From contig CM060685.1 of the NCBI GenBank assembly GCA_030686995.1, positions 23,916,065-23,980,064 of the forward strand: a DNA stretch of 64,000 nucleotides. The letters run 5' to 3'. Numbering within the stretch: the stretch's first letter is position 1; each line of letters opens with the position of its first letter. Shown here one piece after another: positions 32,230-44,082 of the stretch. The translations under genes were made by a program, and so were the position numbers. This stretch comes from Artemisia argyi. Taxonomy: Eukaryota; Streptophyta; Magnoliopsida; Asterales; Asteraceae. The notes beneath the pieces are model-generated. The model did no database searches. It was not told the origin of the DNA and saw only the letters and a program-made list of their open reading frames with translations.

Positions 32230-34620
32230 TGGGTTGAAAAACTGATTGTTGCAAATACAGGATGGTGCAAAAGCCGCCTTTACGTGACTGAATGTTTGAC
32301 CACATTAACAATGTGTCGATTAGTGAGTGTTTTTTTATTTATTTTTTGGATAAGACACGCGAGGGTGACACATGTATCCAAATTTTGGCGACTATGTTTG
32401 TTAGTGCCTTGTGATTGATAGCGTTGTTCATTAGGAGGAAAAGTTGTGACTTTTTTTCTTGATACCTTCACTAGAAGTGTAGGCAACAAAGAGGGCTCAA
32501 ATCACCAATGTAGTATCCGCCTTATTTCTTAGTCACATGGATGACATCTGGATCACTTGAAGGCTACCGTATATATGATTGAGTTGTACAATGGTAAAAG
32601 ACTAAAAGCTTAAACGACCAAACTCGTATGTTCTCAATAGAGAACTTACATGGAGAGCCACACCTTACTTCATTTGGTAACATATGTCACCGCATAATCA
32701 ATATGGCGTTGTACTTATAAATAGGGTTAATAAGTAAGTTGAGGTGGATTGGTAAAACGCTTACCGATTGAAATGAACACTCACTGTTAAATGGGTTCTT
32801 TAAAATATGATTACTGTTAAGTTTTTTGCTTATTTATGTAATATTGATAAAATCATCACATATTCCTAAGAAATTTTCAATAGTATATGTTTATTGATCA
32901 ACGGACTTGATAATTGTAATATGATTAGAGCAAGAGGTGTGGTGATGAGCATTCACCTCCTCATTTGGGGGCCACGGGTGCCACATTACCCCAATACTTC
33001 TTCACAACTAACCCATCCTCACTCATAACTAACCTCAACTTACTTCATTTGGGGCCCACCACTCATAAATTTATTTTTTTATTCATTTCATTAAATATAT
33101 TAAATTTATTTTATTAAATATAAAAATCCATTACATTCAAATAATATATATAAAAAAAAAACATCCATATGTAACCAAACCTGTGTTTGTGTTTGTGTGT
33201 GTAAATACTGCCACCACCACCACCTCTTCTTCTTCTTCTACATAATTGCCACCACCTCCAAACTAAACCGTGTGTTTGTGTGTGTAAACCCAAGAAAGCA
33301 ATTTCTCCAACCCCAAATTGAAACCCTAATAACCGGAATCAATTTTGCCCAAATTTAAAAACAAATTAAATATGCATGCATCAATAAAACCAAAAAAAAA
33401 AAAAAAAAAAAAAAAAAAAGGACAGAGATTTGCAGTCATCTCCCTCGTCACGCAGACGAGGAGATCTCCTTTGGCGAGCGACGGCGAGCATCAGTGGGTG
33501 CGGTGGCGAGCTACGGCGAGCCCACACCTCCTCCTCTTATGGCCTCAATAGAAGACTAGTAACAATCGTTATAGATAGTACCTCCATCCCAAAATAAATA
33601 TTCACTGTTGAATTGCGTGAAATCAATCTCTGTAAATATTTTTTTTGCAAAATAAATACTCAGTGTATGAACAATCAACTTTATCAACACATGTATCTGA
33701 AAACATAGTAACATTCTAGACATGTACAATCGTCATTCATTACAGTATATAAACAAGAAAGATTTTACTTCTTTAAGCTATGTGGGATGTAAGCTTGTAA
33801 TGGTTTTTATCGATTAATGTACATACCTACATATTGACTCTTGCATTTCTATATATAATTTCACTATTTACTATAGAGCGTTTAGGTTGTTCTTTCAAGC
33901 CACTTTGATAATTGTGCCACGGTTATTAAGTGACGGCGATATTGGACTCAAGATCTTCATATGGGTTTAATCTCATATTTTTTTTCTTTTTTCTTCGGTT
34001 GTGGTTGATGAAAATTTAACGACAATGCAACTTGTTTTATGTTTCTTGAATTAGATGCCATGAAGTTAGTTAAGTTTCGTTGGCAATGTAACGTTTATTT
34101 TAAACTTGATTTGAGTAACTCACCCTCTCTAAGAGCTTTGTTTGTTTTAACACTAACAAGGATAATCAAAAATAGCGAGAGTGAGTATCTAATTTCGTTT
34201 TCTTTGAACATGAGTAATAGATTTAATAAAATAAATGAACACGAGGTCTTATAGAAGGTTGATTATGAAGTCATATAAATCAAATAAATAACCAGGTGTA
34301 CAAATCATTGTATCTTGGGTTCAAAAACTGATTGATGCAAATACAGTATGGTACAAAAGCCACCTTTATGTGATTAAATGTTTGACCACATTGACATGCC
34401 ATTTAGTGACATTTTTTTGTAAGACTCGAAAGGGTTATTCATGTTGGATAATTTTGGTGACTCGCTTTTGTTAGTACCTTGTGATTGATTGCATTGTATA
34501 CAAGTAGGACAAAGAAGGCTGAAATGGGGAAAGTTTCTTAGTCACATGGATGACATCTGGATCAGTTTGAAGCTTTGAATGGTAGTTTGTGCATCAATTT
34601 TTAGTAGTTCATGTTGGATA
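32230..34620 (+). repeat. Dispersed repeat, copies downstream of ITPA
   Basis: The block starts about 70 bp after the ITPA stop with AAAAACTGATTGTTGCAAATACAGGATGG. That string recurs at 34,325 and, next to an ITPA exon relic, at 49,443. The GTAGGCAACAAAGAGGGCTC anchor is at 32,479 and the TATATAAACAAGAAAG…CTTCTTTAAGC anchor at 33,740-33,790. A PIF/Harbinger-type MITE interrupts it at 32,928-33,536. No coding frame is supported. Confidence 0.55.
32928..33536. mobile_element. PIF/Harbinger-type MITE with TTA target duplication
   Basis: The ends GAGCAAGAGGTGTGG and CCACACCTCCTCCTC are inverted repeats differing at two of 15 positions. TTA flanks both ends (32,925-32,927 and 33,537-33,539), the target duplication of PIF/Harbinger elements. 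The 609-bp body has GTGTTTGTGTGTGTAAA runs, CCACCA repeats, and an A tract at 33,391-33,419, but no transposase. It splits a dispersed-repeat copy. Confidence 0.75.
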
Positions 34621-36413
34621 TTTATAGTTTTATACATATCTAAGTATATAATGTTTTGAATTTTTAGTATCTGTTAAATATTATCAAGTTTGAATTTTTA
34701 GTGTGTTTGTGTAATATCAAAAAACTTTTTATTTTCAAAAATAGTTAAACTTTTCGCGATTTATGAGGGTCTCATTCGTGATTTCGCACCGGGCCACCTA
34801 AATCAATGGGACAGCCCTGGTTTCTACATTTAGTAACGAAAACATGCAGTTTCTATGCTCAATCAAACTATACTTTACATGTAGCATTAACTTTTTAGAG
34901 GCCAAAAGTCTACCGTCTATACTTCTTAGTAAACGGAAACCATATAGACAACCACCTGTGTAAACAAATGTTTCATATTTTTTAATACTGATCACACCCA
35001 CATTAATTATATAGGTAAGATTATATATATAGTTTAGAAAATGTTATATTTAAAAGAGTAGAGATGGAGAAAAGCAAAGTATTTGATTCCATGGCCGGCT
35101 TACAACATTGCTTGCTCGTTGGTTTATACCTTGGCATCAACTTCAAGCCAACAACTTGTGAAATCTTTCTAACCTTTTTGCTTTTACGTTTTTTATATGA
35201 CGATTTAATTTTATACATGCATGCCAACTGTTTAATTCAATGCGTGAATGAAGAAAAAGGTTTTTATTTTTATTAATTGTTAGATGGATCAATTTTAGAT
35301 GCTGTGGTGTTTGGGATTAGGAGTTTTTCTCATTTTATGCCTAGAGTTTCATGTTAAAATCTAAAAGGTTTATAAAAAAAACAAACAGTTCACAATACCG
35401 ATGGTCCTAAAAGGGTATGCATGTGGATACTTTGTGTCTCAAGTATGTCCGTCCCTGGGTGTGATGAAAATCTTGAATTATCTGCTTGAATCGTGTTGAA
35501 TTCACTTTCAAAATAAAGAATTTTATGTGTTCAAACGAAACCAATTTTAAGAGGAGTTGGTTGGCCAACAAACACACTTGTCGGGTATTTTGGCCAGAAA
35601 AACCGGTAGCTTCTTTTGGAGCACTGTTCCGCGTCTTGACTTTGTTAAAATCATATTAGCTCAAAGGAGTGGCGCACTCTATAAATAGTGAAACTTACCA
35701 AACACTTCTTCAAATTTCATAATTTTTATTATTTCCTTGCCTGATTACATTTTAGTGAAATTTTCTCAATTCAAAGATGCCTTTAATTTAGAAAAATGAT
35801 ATACATAAACTTGTGACTAAAGGTTATCCACCGTAAACCACAATACCATATAGTATGAGATGCTTTTCTAAAAAAAATAAAGAGTAAAGATGGAGAAAAG
35901 CATATTATTTCCATGGCACAAGATTGCTTTGCTTGTTTGTTGGTTTATTCCTTGGAGCACTTTTAATATCATATGATCGAGCTCAACCAAATTATTATTT
36001 TATTTGTTCAGTGCACATTGGACTTTGATATACAACTACTCCCTTCATTGCGGCTTTGTAGCTATCCTCTTTTACAACTGGTGAGCTTTCTATAATCTGT
36101 TTTGCTTTTACATGTATTATATTATCACCTGATTTTACACACGCATGCCAACTGTTTGATAAATATGTCAATGAAGAAAATAGCTTTTATATATATTAAT
36201 TGTCACGGGTTCTACTTTAGATTCTGTTAGAAGATTTATATAAGCGGTTTTTTATTTGTTATTGGGAGCATTGATCATGTTTATTTGGGTTTTGCTAAAA
36301 GTCTTTGATAAGCTGATGTTAATTGCCATGGACTATATAAATTATTGTTGAAGCTTATATGTTCAAATCAATTTGTTTGAAAAAGTTAGTTAGCCAAGTC
36401 GTTAGTTAAATTC
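34621..36413 (+). repeat. Intergenic stretch with a diverged 0.83-kb tandem duplication
   Basis: 35,050-35,290 and 35,880-36,215 are paralogous. Both start AGAGTA(G/A)AGATGGAGAAAAGCA and share TGCTTG(C/T)TYGTTGGTTTAT, the segment CATGCCAACTGTTT and GAAGAAAA. The first holds a 70-codon frame (35,064-35,276) with a hydrophobic stretch. In the second the equivalent frame stops after 28 codons. A small secreted or membrane peptide gene that duplicated and decayed is possible; I do not recognise a family. The rest is featureless. Confidence 0.4.
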
Positions 36414-37059
36414 AAAAGGCTAGATATTTTAGGCAAATGCAGCTATGGATATATTCATAATATTGCACTCACGATGATCCTATGTGGTTAAAAAGCCACC
36501 TTATAAGTTGTTCCTACCCTCTTAACTTGCTTTAACTGAATTTGTGTATTTTCAAAAAAAAAACTGAATTTGTGTGACTGGATATAAGTAACAGAGATGG
36601 GTCCCAGATAAATTTTGGTTGTTCAGTAAACATTGGTTACAGTACTTATTTGACCTGGCCTTTTGATGTAATTGCGTAAAGGAGTAAGCAATCGCAGTGT
36701 CCAATTTTGATTGCCCAAAAAAGATTTGAGTAATTACTGTTAAAAAGCTTTTATTTTATGCTCTTTTATTAGAACCTTTTGTATAAAAATACGAGAACCG
36801 ATTAGATTGTTCAATTTTGCCACGTCAGCAAAATTGAAAATTATGATTCGCCAATCGAGTTGTTTGATTGTAGTCTAATTTCAAGTAATCATTGTTGAAT
36901 AGATTTTATTTTGGGTTGTTTTATTAGGAATAAGGGCAAAAAAGGATTTGTTTATCCCAATTTCGAGTAATCATAGTTGATGACTTTCAAATTAGGAGTT
37001 TTTATAGTAGCAATACCATGATTTAAGATTATTTGAGAATAAATTTTTTTTTATATACT

Positions 37060-37546
37060 AAGGGACTAATCTTCACTCTGCATCTTTATTTGATCTAATA
37101 GATGAGATTAATCACAACAATTTAAAAAACCAACCTTTATCATATTTTTTTAAATATTAATATCTTTCAAACCGTTAATCGTTAAACGAAAAAAATATAC
37201 CGTTACGACGTGCATTTAATTATATTTCTATAGATAAGCACTTTGATATACTTTCGACTAAAAAAAAAAGAAAAAAAAATCGTTTTCTCACGTTTTTTTT
37301 TCATTACCGAAAAAAATCACATGTGAGTGGCAAAAAAGTAAAAAAAATAAAAAAATTTGTCGAACGTATATCAAAGTGCTCATCTATAGAAAGATAATTA
37401 AATGCTCGTCGCGATAGTTTAACTATTTTCGATTAACGATTAACAGTTTATAATATGTTTAAATTATAAAAAATAAGTAAAATATTAAAATATTTTTAAT
37501 CTCAACAATTCTTTTCTTTTTAGATGAATGGTGAAGATGAATCCTT
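37060..37546. mobile_element. Hairpin MITE in copy A
   Basis: The ends AAGGGACTAATCTTCAC and (reverse complement of the right end) AAGGATTCATCTTCAC match. Inner arms around 37,180-37,262 and 37,363-37,445 are a second, stronger inverted repeat (CCGTTAATCGTTAAACG… against …CGATTAACGATTAACAG). The arms resemble those of the element at 25.1-25.6 kb. No protein is encoded. Confidence 0.65.
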
Positions 37547-37926
37547 GTATGTAAAATAACTCTCCTCATACCACAAATATGTAAAACTTTTTGATTATAT
37601 AAGTGTAAATAATATAAAATTTTAGGTAAAGATTAATTACGCTTTCATTATTAGGAATAAAGGGTGATATGTATACCATTCCGATAATAAGGGTAGGTAA
37701 TAGAGAGCTTGGTTAAACAATGACATCATCATATGCTAATAAACTGCCACGTACACCCGCATATGTTTCTTAAAGAGGTCGACCGAGTCATTTTGCTAAG
37801 TACCATGCCTTGAACGTGTGACCTTTGCCTTTCATTCAATATTTGAAACCGGCAAAGACTAGCTAGGTACGTTGGCATATGTGATATCATCATGAATTCA
37901 CAAAGTCTTTTGCTTTATTATGGATA

Positions 37927-38515
37927 CTGGTAGGGGTGTGCACGGTTCGGTTTTGGTCGGTTTTTGGTTAAAAACGAAATCGAACCGAAATGTTTGATTT
38001 TTATAAAACCTAAAATTAAAACCGTTCGGTTTTTGCCGGTTCGGTTTTTTCGGTTTATTATCAGTTTCGGTTCGTTTTTTGGTTTTTTCGGTTTATAACA
38101 ATTTATATTTGGGCATGACAAATTTATACCAACAAACATGTATTACATAAAAAATTGGTTATTCTTATTTACTCCTTTTTGTCAATCCAAGCATAATAAT
38201 TTTTATTGCATAATTGTATAATTACACACATATAAATGAGATACACACATGCAAGTGAAAATACACATATATAGTTTGATCATCGTCAAATATTTATTGA
38301 TATATCGTCAAGTAAACACACAACACGACAAAGACGCATATAAACATAAACGTTAAGATAAATATATTATAAATCTACCCACATAATGAATATGAATTTA
38401 TAAATTTTATTTATTTAGTTATTTATTCATATTATATTAATTTTATATTATTATATAATGAAGTCGGTTCAGTTCAGTTTTTGAACAAAAACCAAAACCA
38501 AACTATAATCATGAA
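37927..38515. mobile_element. CGGTTCGGTTTT-rich non-autonomous element in copy A
   Basis: A stretch of repeated CGGTTCGGTTTTT motifs starts at TAGGGGTGTGCACGGTTCGG, the style of left end seen in some hAT-like MITEs. A shorter CGGTTCAGTTCAGTTTT…AACCAAAACCAAAC segment lies near 38,465-38,510. No matching right end or 8-bp target duplication is visible. The minus-strand frame 37,918-38,139 is a repeat read-through. Confidence 0.35.
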
Positions 38516-39020
38516 TTGGATTGACAGATTGATTAATTGAGCTAGTATATTTGATTTTAGATCTTCATTCAATTTCTCTCCTAAACCAAACTATAGAACA
38601 TGTTGGTTCCGGGTTTCAATGTTAATGGCTAATATGTACAAACAAATATCTACTACTTGTTACTTCAAGGCGAGTGCTCTCTTTTCTTAAAGCTATTTCG
38701 CCCCCACTATTCGAATGAATATCGTGCAACGGGTTATTGGAGAATCACCTCCCAAGATACAATGAAGCAATGTACGTAGAAATTTATCAACACTACAGGA
38801 GGTGGTGATAAACCGGATGAACTACCGAATTATCAAGATTTTCAAGACACTAAAAATAATAATTCTATAGCATTATTATTTATAGCATTTGGGTATACTA
38901 AAAGAGAGGATTTTTTATGTGTTTTTCGTTTCTTTTGGGATGATTGGATGATCAAAAACACTAGAATGATGGCACTATATATAGGGAGAATCATGACCAT
39001 TCAAATAGTTACAATAGTTC

Positions 39021-39230
39021 ACTAAAAGGTGCAATTAGCAAAGCTTCAGCGACAACTTAACGACAAAAACCGTCACTAACCGATGCTTCTTCAAACAGTC
39101 ACGATGGTTCGCTCAGTTATGGCTTTTTTAACAGATATAACCGCTACCATTTCGATTAGGGTGTCTTTACGTCGGCGATGGTTCATTAGCGTCGGTTTTG
39201 TGACAGAAAAACTGTCGCTAATCTCCATTT
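39021..39230. mobile_element. CACTA-like subterminal region in copy A
   Basis: The segment starts CACTAAAAGGTGC. It is filled with GCGACAA/GTCGCTAA, CCGTCACTAACC and CGTCGG motifs in both orientations, as in CACTA transposon subterminal repeats. No matching TAGTG end or transposase is seen, so only a fragment is proposed. It lies inside the 3' region of the copia remnant on the minus strand. Confidence 0.35.
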
Positions 39231-39329
39231 CATGGCAAAGACCAAAACACAACAAACCTCTCTTTTCCTTCATAAGATTCAACCCAAATGACTAATGTGT
39301 GTTTTGAAAATAATTACCTAATAACCCCC

Positions 39330-40860
39330 CACCATTTTCAAAATGGACATAGGTTTTGAAAATGACACATAAAGACCTAACTCGATTCAGAAATCCCTTG
39401 GGGTGTTATGCATAAGTAAAGATGGAATATTACACATTGAATCTTTATGTAAGGAAAGTGCTCAAGCTTAACTAGGGTAAAAGTGGTAGAACCAAAGTCA
39501 TTGAACCATCTTCCTTTATATGTTAAATGGAAACGCTTCATGCATATCCTTCCTCTCGTTCATTCAATCCACTTTGTGCCGACCCTTTAACTGGCCATGG
39601 GTCTTATTTTGGTTTCTCAGAATGCTTTAGAGCCAAGCCCTAGAGCTCATAGGAAGTGGCCTCACTTCCACATTCAAATAGGTGGACCTTATCAAGATTG
39701 TTTACGTAACTTAAAACAATCCAACACAATTGTGTTATAAGGCCATTAAGAATTCTATTCAACCTTTAACTACATTACGATTCCAAGTTCTACTAAGCCT
39801 GGGATGGTTTGTTGTAAATGTTGTAGAACTTCAGTCACATTCGGATGATGTACTTTTACTTGATCTCGAGACTTAGTGAAATACCAAGCGTTAAGGCAAG
39901 GTTCCATCATGGGTGACTATTTTATGTGGGCTTGCTCCCATCTCTCACACTTTTCAATCAGTTTTAGCATGATAAGATGTTACTCAATAGTAAGACACTA
40001 ATGGCGATCACCTTTTTCAATTATCAACTGATTGACTTGTTTGTGCCTAAGTCCGATGTACCTGGACTTACTATTGTACACTTGATCGTATGCTCTTGAT
40101 AGTGTAGATTGACTATCATAATGCACAAAGATTGGTGGCATAGGTTTTGGCCATAAAGGTATGTTTATTAATAAGTCCCATAGCCATTCTGCTTCTTTGC
40201 AGCATGAAAAAATGCCATAAGTTCCGTTGCCATAGTAGAGTCTGTTAAACAGCTATGTTTCTTTGATTACCTAGACACTACACCCTCACCAAGAGTGAAT
40301 ATTCATATGCTCGTGGATGCATAGGCTTGATCAGTTTTCCAACTAGTATAACCTTTTAATACTAATGGTTCTACGCTGTTTTCCAAACCATAATCCATGG
40401 TTTTCTTCAAGTATAATACTCGATTTACATCATTCCACTGCTCCTTACCAGGATTACTAGTATGTCTACTTAATCTTCTTACCACATATGCAATATCAGG
40501 TCTAGCATATGTCATGGCATACATAAGACTACCATTTTGTAAGAATTGAATTTAGAAACAATAAATTTCTTACTTGTTGCATCCTTCGTGAAGTATCGTT
40601 CCTCGAGAGCATTCCAGAGTTCCCTTGCCGTTTCGATATTTTGGTAAACATCAAACAATGGGTCTGACATAGCATTGAGGATGTTCCCATGACATATAAA
40701 GTCATCTTTCTCAAACTTGAGTCATTCACGAGAAGCATTAAGAGTTACGTTTTTGGTCTCCACAGGATACGGCTTGGTGAGGACATATACCACATTCAAC
40801 GTAGCCAACAAATAACGCAACTTCTTTTGCCACCATGTAAAACTATCACCATCAAAACAC
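39330..40860 (-). pseudogene. Collapsed copia element: gag joined to RNase H (copy A)
   Basis: On the minus strand a copia Gag piece (FTWWQKKLRYLL…; HGNILNAMSDPLFDVYQN; ELWNALEERYFTKDATSKKF, about 40,860-40,545) is followed at once by an RNase H piece (LMYAMTYARPDIAYVV…; YLKKTMDYGLE, 40,524-40,303). Decayed RNase H sequence continues to about 40,000. Protease, integrase and most of RT are missing, so an internal deletion joined gag to RNase H. Several stops and frame changes are present. A G-rich tract near 39,325-39,335 may be the polypurine tract. Confidence 0.65.
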
Positions 40861-40965
40861 CCCCTAATATAGCCGTTTGGAAGGCAAGGATAAAAAAAAT
40901 AAAAAAGGAAACTTACCGTTTGAATACAACGGTTATGTTTTTCAAAATTAAATTTTTTCAAACCC

Positions 40966-40975
40966 TTATAAATAC
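40966..40975 (+). promoter_or_regulatory. TATA box for the ORF at 41,037 (copy A)
   Basis: TTATAAATAC lies about 65 bp upstream of the proposed start, preceded by GCCGTTTG (40,871) and CCGTTTGAATACAACGG (40,916-40,933). The same arrangement, a CCGTTT motif next to a TATA box, precedes the Myb ORF at 63.7 kb on the other strand. Inferred from sequence only. Confidence 0.4.
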
Positions 40976-41036
40976 AACTATTATACTTATGTTATTCACA
41001 CACAAAAAACATTAGAAAAAAAAAAAAAAAAAAACA

Positions 41037-41576
41037 GTGGCTTGCAACAAACTCCCTCATACCGTCGAACAAATTCAAGAATATGTCAGGAAATAGGCCG
41101 AGATAGACGACACGGCTCGACAAGAGGCACTTGTCGAACTTATTAACAAGTTTGAGCACACAAAGGAACTCAAACAACAACTGAGAACACAATACTCAGA
41201 GTGCAATCACATCTCTGACGACAGAAAATTTGTGATTAACGATTTTTTGTATGCTCAATTTCGCAAAGATCATGCCGTTGTTGAGAAATTGAGGGCCTGT
41301 GTGAGTCAAATACATGCCCAAAAAGCAAACAAGATTCGTTGGAGTTATGAAGAAAATGTGGAAGCTGTTATGGTTGAGCAACAACAACAGAAAGGTGCAT
41401 CAAGTTCATCTGCACCAAGAGGTGTTGATGATAGTGGCTGGAACTCTGACAAAGAGCGTGAGTTGAGCAGGATAGAAGCTGAGTTAGAAGCAGAGATGTT
41501 GGCGAGCTTTGATCCTTATGACGACGGTTACGACTCAAACAACTCTCAGACTTGGGAGCACCCGGACTACAACTGA
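41037..41576 (+). pseudogene. Unrecognised coiled-coil ORF, start codon and one sense codon lost (copy A)
   Basis: A frame of 179 codons starts at GTG in the context AACAGTGGCTTGC. AACAATGGC would be an excellent plant start, so ATG has probably changed to GTG. An in-frame TAG sits at 41,094-41,096, then the frame is open to TGA 41,574-41,576. The protein is hydrophilic, helical and rich in Glu/Gln/Lys, with a QQQQ run, SSSS, and an acidic C-terminus (…LASFDPYDDGYDS…). I do not know the family. Its 3' flank (AGCTAGGGTTATGTGATGTTTTAAC…TTTAGTATT) resembles the sequence next to the PIF/Harbinger Myb ORF at 63,235-63,275, so a transposon-linked accessory ORF is a reasonable guess. Confidence 0.5.
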
Positions 41577-41654
41577 AGCTAGGGTTATGTGATGTTTTAA
41601 CTTTAGTATTGTAACACCCCCAAAATTTGGTACAGCGGAAGACTCAACAAGCTT

Positions 41655-42000
41655 ATATATAGTGGTTTGCTTACGGACTACCATCATCCCCATACATTAT
41701 TAAATTTCTTGATCCACTTATATATACAAAACTTTACAATGAAACAAATATATCCACTATGGATGTGTTATGGGCATGTTGTTATTGTATGGGCTAAGCC
41801 CATTTATAAATTATTTGTCCTTATTAAGTTATTTTATAACTTTTTCTATCTTTAATTTAATCGATGCACCAAGATTTATATCATGTTAATAATTATTAAG
41901 GATTTACATCAGCCATCTAATTTAGTTTGTTTAACATCGTTTTTAAAAAATAAAATAAAATTGCTTAAAGGTAAAGTAGTATAGATAATCACAAAAGGTA
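41655..42000 (+). other. Unassigned stretch shared with 48,235-48,370
   Basis: CTACCATCATCCCCATACATTATTAAATTTCTTGATCCACTTATATATA… at 41,680-41,810 resembles 48,240-48,365, including the GTATGGGCTAA string. It therefore belongs to the dispersed-repeat neighbourhood. No gene is seen. Confidence 0.4.
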
Positions 42001-42870
42001 CAAAGCCAAAACACGCTACATCGACGATCCCCATGAGACCTTAGGATTAGTTTGAATGGTACTCTCTTGATATCTTAATTATAAATGTAGGCAATAAAGA
42101 GGGATTAAATCACCAACGTTGTACCATAGTTGCTTCAGTTCTGAGTCATCTCAATTAGTTTGAATGGTACAATTTGCATGCATGATTGAACTGCAGAATG
42201 GTAAGACATTAAACGACCAGACTTGTATGTACTCCTTACATGGAGGGACATGCCTTAGTCATTTATGTTGCATGTCACTGCGGAATCAATATGGCATGTA
42301 CGGTAGGGGTTATGTAAGTTCAGGTGGATTGGTGGAACATCTAAAGATCGAAAAGAACAGCAACAACTACTAGATATACATAGAACATTAGTATATGTTT
42401 AGTTGCATATACTAAACATAAAAAGTATATGGTACCATTTATTAAGTGACATCAGATAATAAAGATGTTTTTTCTAAATGACGAAGGTATTAGAAAAAAG
42501 TCAAGAATTTTATATCAATTTTCAAGCACACAGAAATGATCAAGGTTTGATTTTCTTCGGTTTACAATCTTTGATGACATCTATGTATTTGAAAACATAA
42601 CATTATTCTTAGAATGGATGGTCCTTGTACACTTTACTATATATCCAAGCAAGATTTCACTTCTTTAACCTATGTGGGACTACATATAAGGTTAGTTGAA
42701 TGGACTTTAATCAAATAATACTAACAGTCCATGCCATAAGGTTTACTCTCATTTTTTTTCATTCTTTTTATGTTTGGGTGTGGCCGAGGAATCAATTGGC
42801 GATAATGCAACTCTTGTTGTGTTCACGGCGTTAGTTAAGTGTCATTGGTAATGTACGACACCTTTTTTTG
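42001..42870 (+). repeat. Dispersed repeat, copy at 42 kb
   Basis: The GTAGGCAATAAAGAGGGATTAAATCACC anchor lies at 42,088 and the ACTATATATCCAAGCAAGATTTCACTTCTTTAACCTATGTGGGACT anchor at 42,640-42,690. The order and spacing (about 0.55 kb) are as in other copies. No coding evidence. Confidence 0.55.
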
Positions 42871-44082
42871 GGTCTAAAGTTCAAATACAAGAGTTGATTT
42901 GGAGGGAAAAACCATGTACAAAATTTGATAAATTTGTATAAAAAAAGCTGGTGAAGAAGGATCCAATGCTCTTTAATGTCTTTGGGACAAGATCATTACT
43001 AGCTTTGACAAAAGAAAAGTCTTCATGAGACATTTTGGTAATAATAAAGAAAAAAAAAAAAAAAAAAAAAACATTATTATTATTAAAGAAACCAAAATCA
43101 TGACCACACCAACTCACCCTCCAAAACATTTAAATTTCACACCAAAAGTAAAAAAGGTGGAACAAGATCATGCTTGGCACAAGACAAAGCAAGAAACATA
43201 ACAGTTTCATCATTTTGCAATGCTTGTGTTTCTTTTCATTATTTATTTACTTTTGTACAAACAGTTTGTGTTTCTAAAAAACCCAAATTAATTTACCAAA
43301 TTTGGTACATTACATAGAAGACCATCACAGAAGTGACATAATATCCTAACAATAGATCTCAGGTTCAAACTTCACCACGTACACATCTTGGAAGTAGCTA
43401 TAGAAAGGGTCAAAAACGGTCAAGGACATAGCCCGATTAAGCTACCTTCATTTGAGTTAAAGGCTCACGCTTCCTGAATAACCTCAATAGTCCTGACCTT
43501 ATATGTTTACCCGATACGTTACATATGCAAATTGCAAAAGTACAATGTATGTCAAAGAACAATATTTCTTATGAACTTTAGTTTGTTAGATGCATATGCT
43601 TATAGCCTTTTTGTATGTCAAAGAACATAAATAATAGTCACAGAAAATAAACTATCCTTCTCATTTCATGACAACATCCGACATTACAACTTGAATTGAC
43701 TCAAGACACCCAAATTACACTTGAAAAATTAGGAAGAAAGCGGAAAAGAAAGAAAAAAAAAAAAAGAGAGAAGCCATTTGGATCATGTATCCTAAAACCA
43801 ATATACCTAGTCAGATATGATCTAAAACACAAACTAGCAGACAAAGCACATGTGTGAACAACACTTCAAACCTGCTCCCGAAAATAGTGAATACATAGTT
43901 CGTGTTCTCAATTGAAGCTTGGCCGAGGTTGCACGAGACATGTTGATGTGTAAATAACACTCGCTTGCCAGAAATACGGCAAGAAAATAAAAAAAGGATC
44001 AAAAGGGAGAAAAATATGAAATGTGAAATGAACACACTAGAAAAACATTGTAATAAATTTATGGTGAGAGGATAGACGGGGG
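42871..44082. other. Intergenic region downstream of the pectate lyase gene
   Basis: It has A tracts at 43,050-43,070 and 43,756-43,766 and no supported ORF. 43,330-43,500 has a GGTTCAAAC and other strings reminiscent of tRNA-derived repeats, but too weak to call. The lyase 3' UTR and polyadenylation site should lie within the last few hundred bases before 44,083. Confidence 0.35.

Larger units (their letters stand above)
36414..41654 (+). repeat. Near-identical 5.24-kb duplicated block, copy A
   Basis: The block matches 54,492-59,731 with a constant offset of 18,078 up to about 41,019 and 18,077 after it. The only change I see is an A run of 19 here versus 18 in copy B. The shared sequence starts at AAAAGG (36,414) and ends at AAGCTT (41,654). 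The flanks differ on both sides, and I see no terminal inverted repeats or target duplication at the borders. Its last 46 bp (41,609-41,654) are the first bases of an LTR-like sequence that continues only in copy B. Confidence 0.9.

Noticed and set aside
37918..38139. 73-codon minus-strand frame in the duplicated block
   Set aside because: Product of the CGGTTCGGTTTT repeat; low-complexity Lys/Asn/Pro content.
40722..40961. N-terminal extension of the gag fragment up to 40,961
   Set aside because: The first 34 residues are encoded by the promoter-like sequence of the opposite ORF and do not resemble copia Gag, so the fragment is limited to about 40,860.
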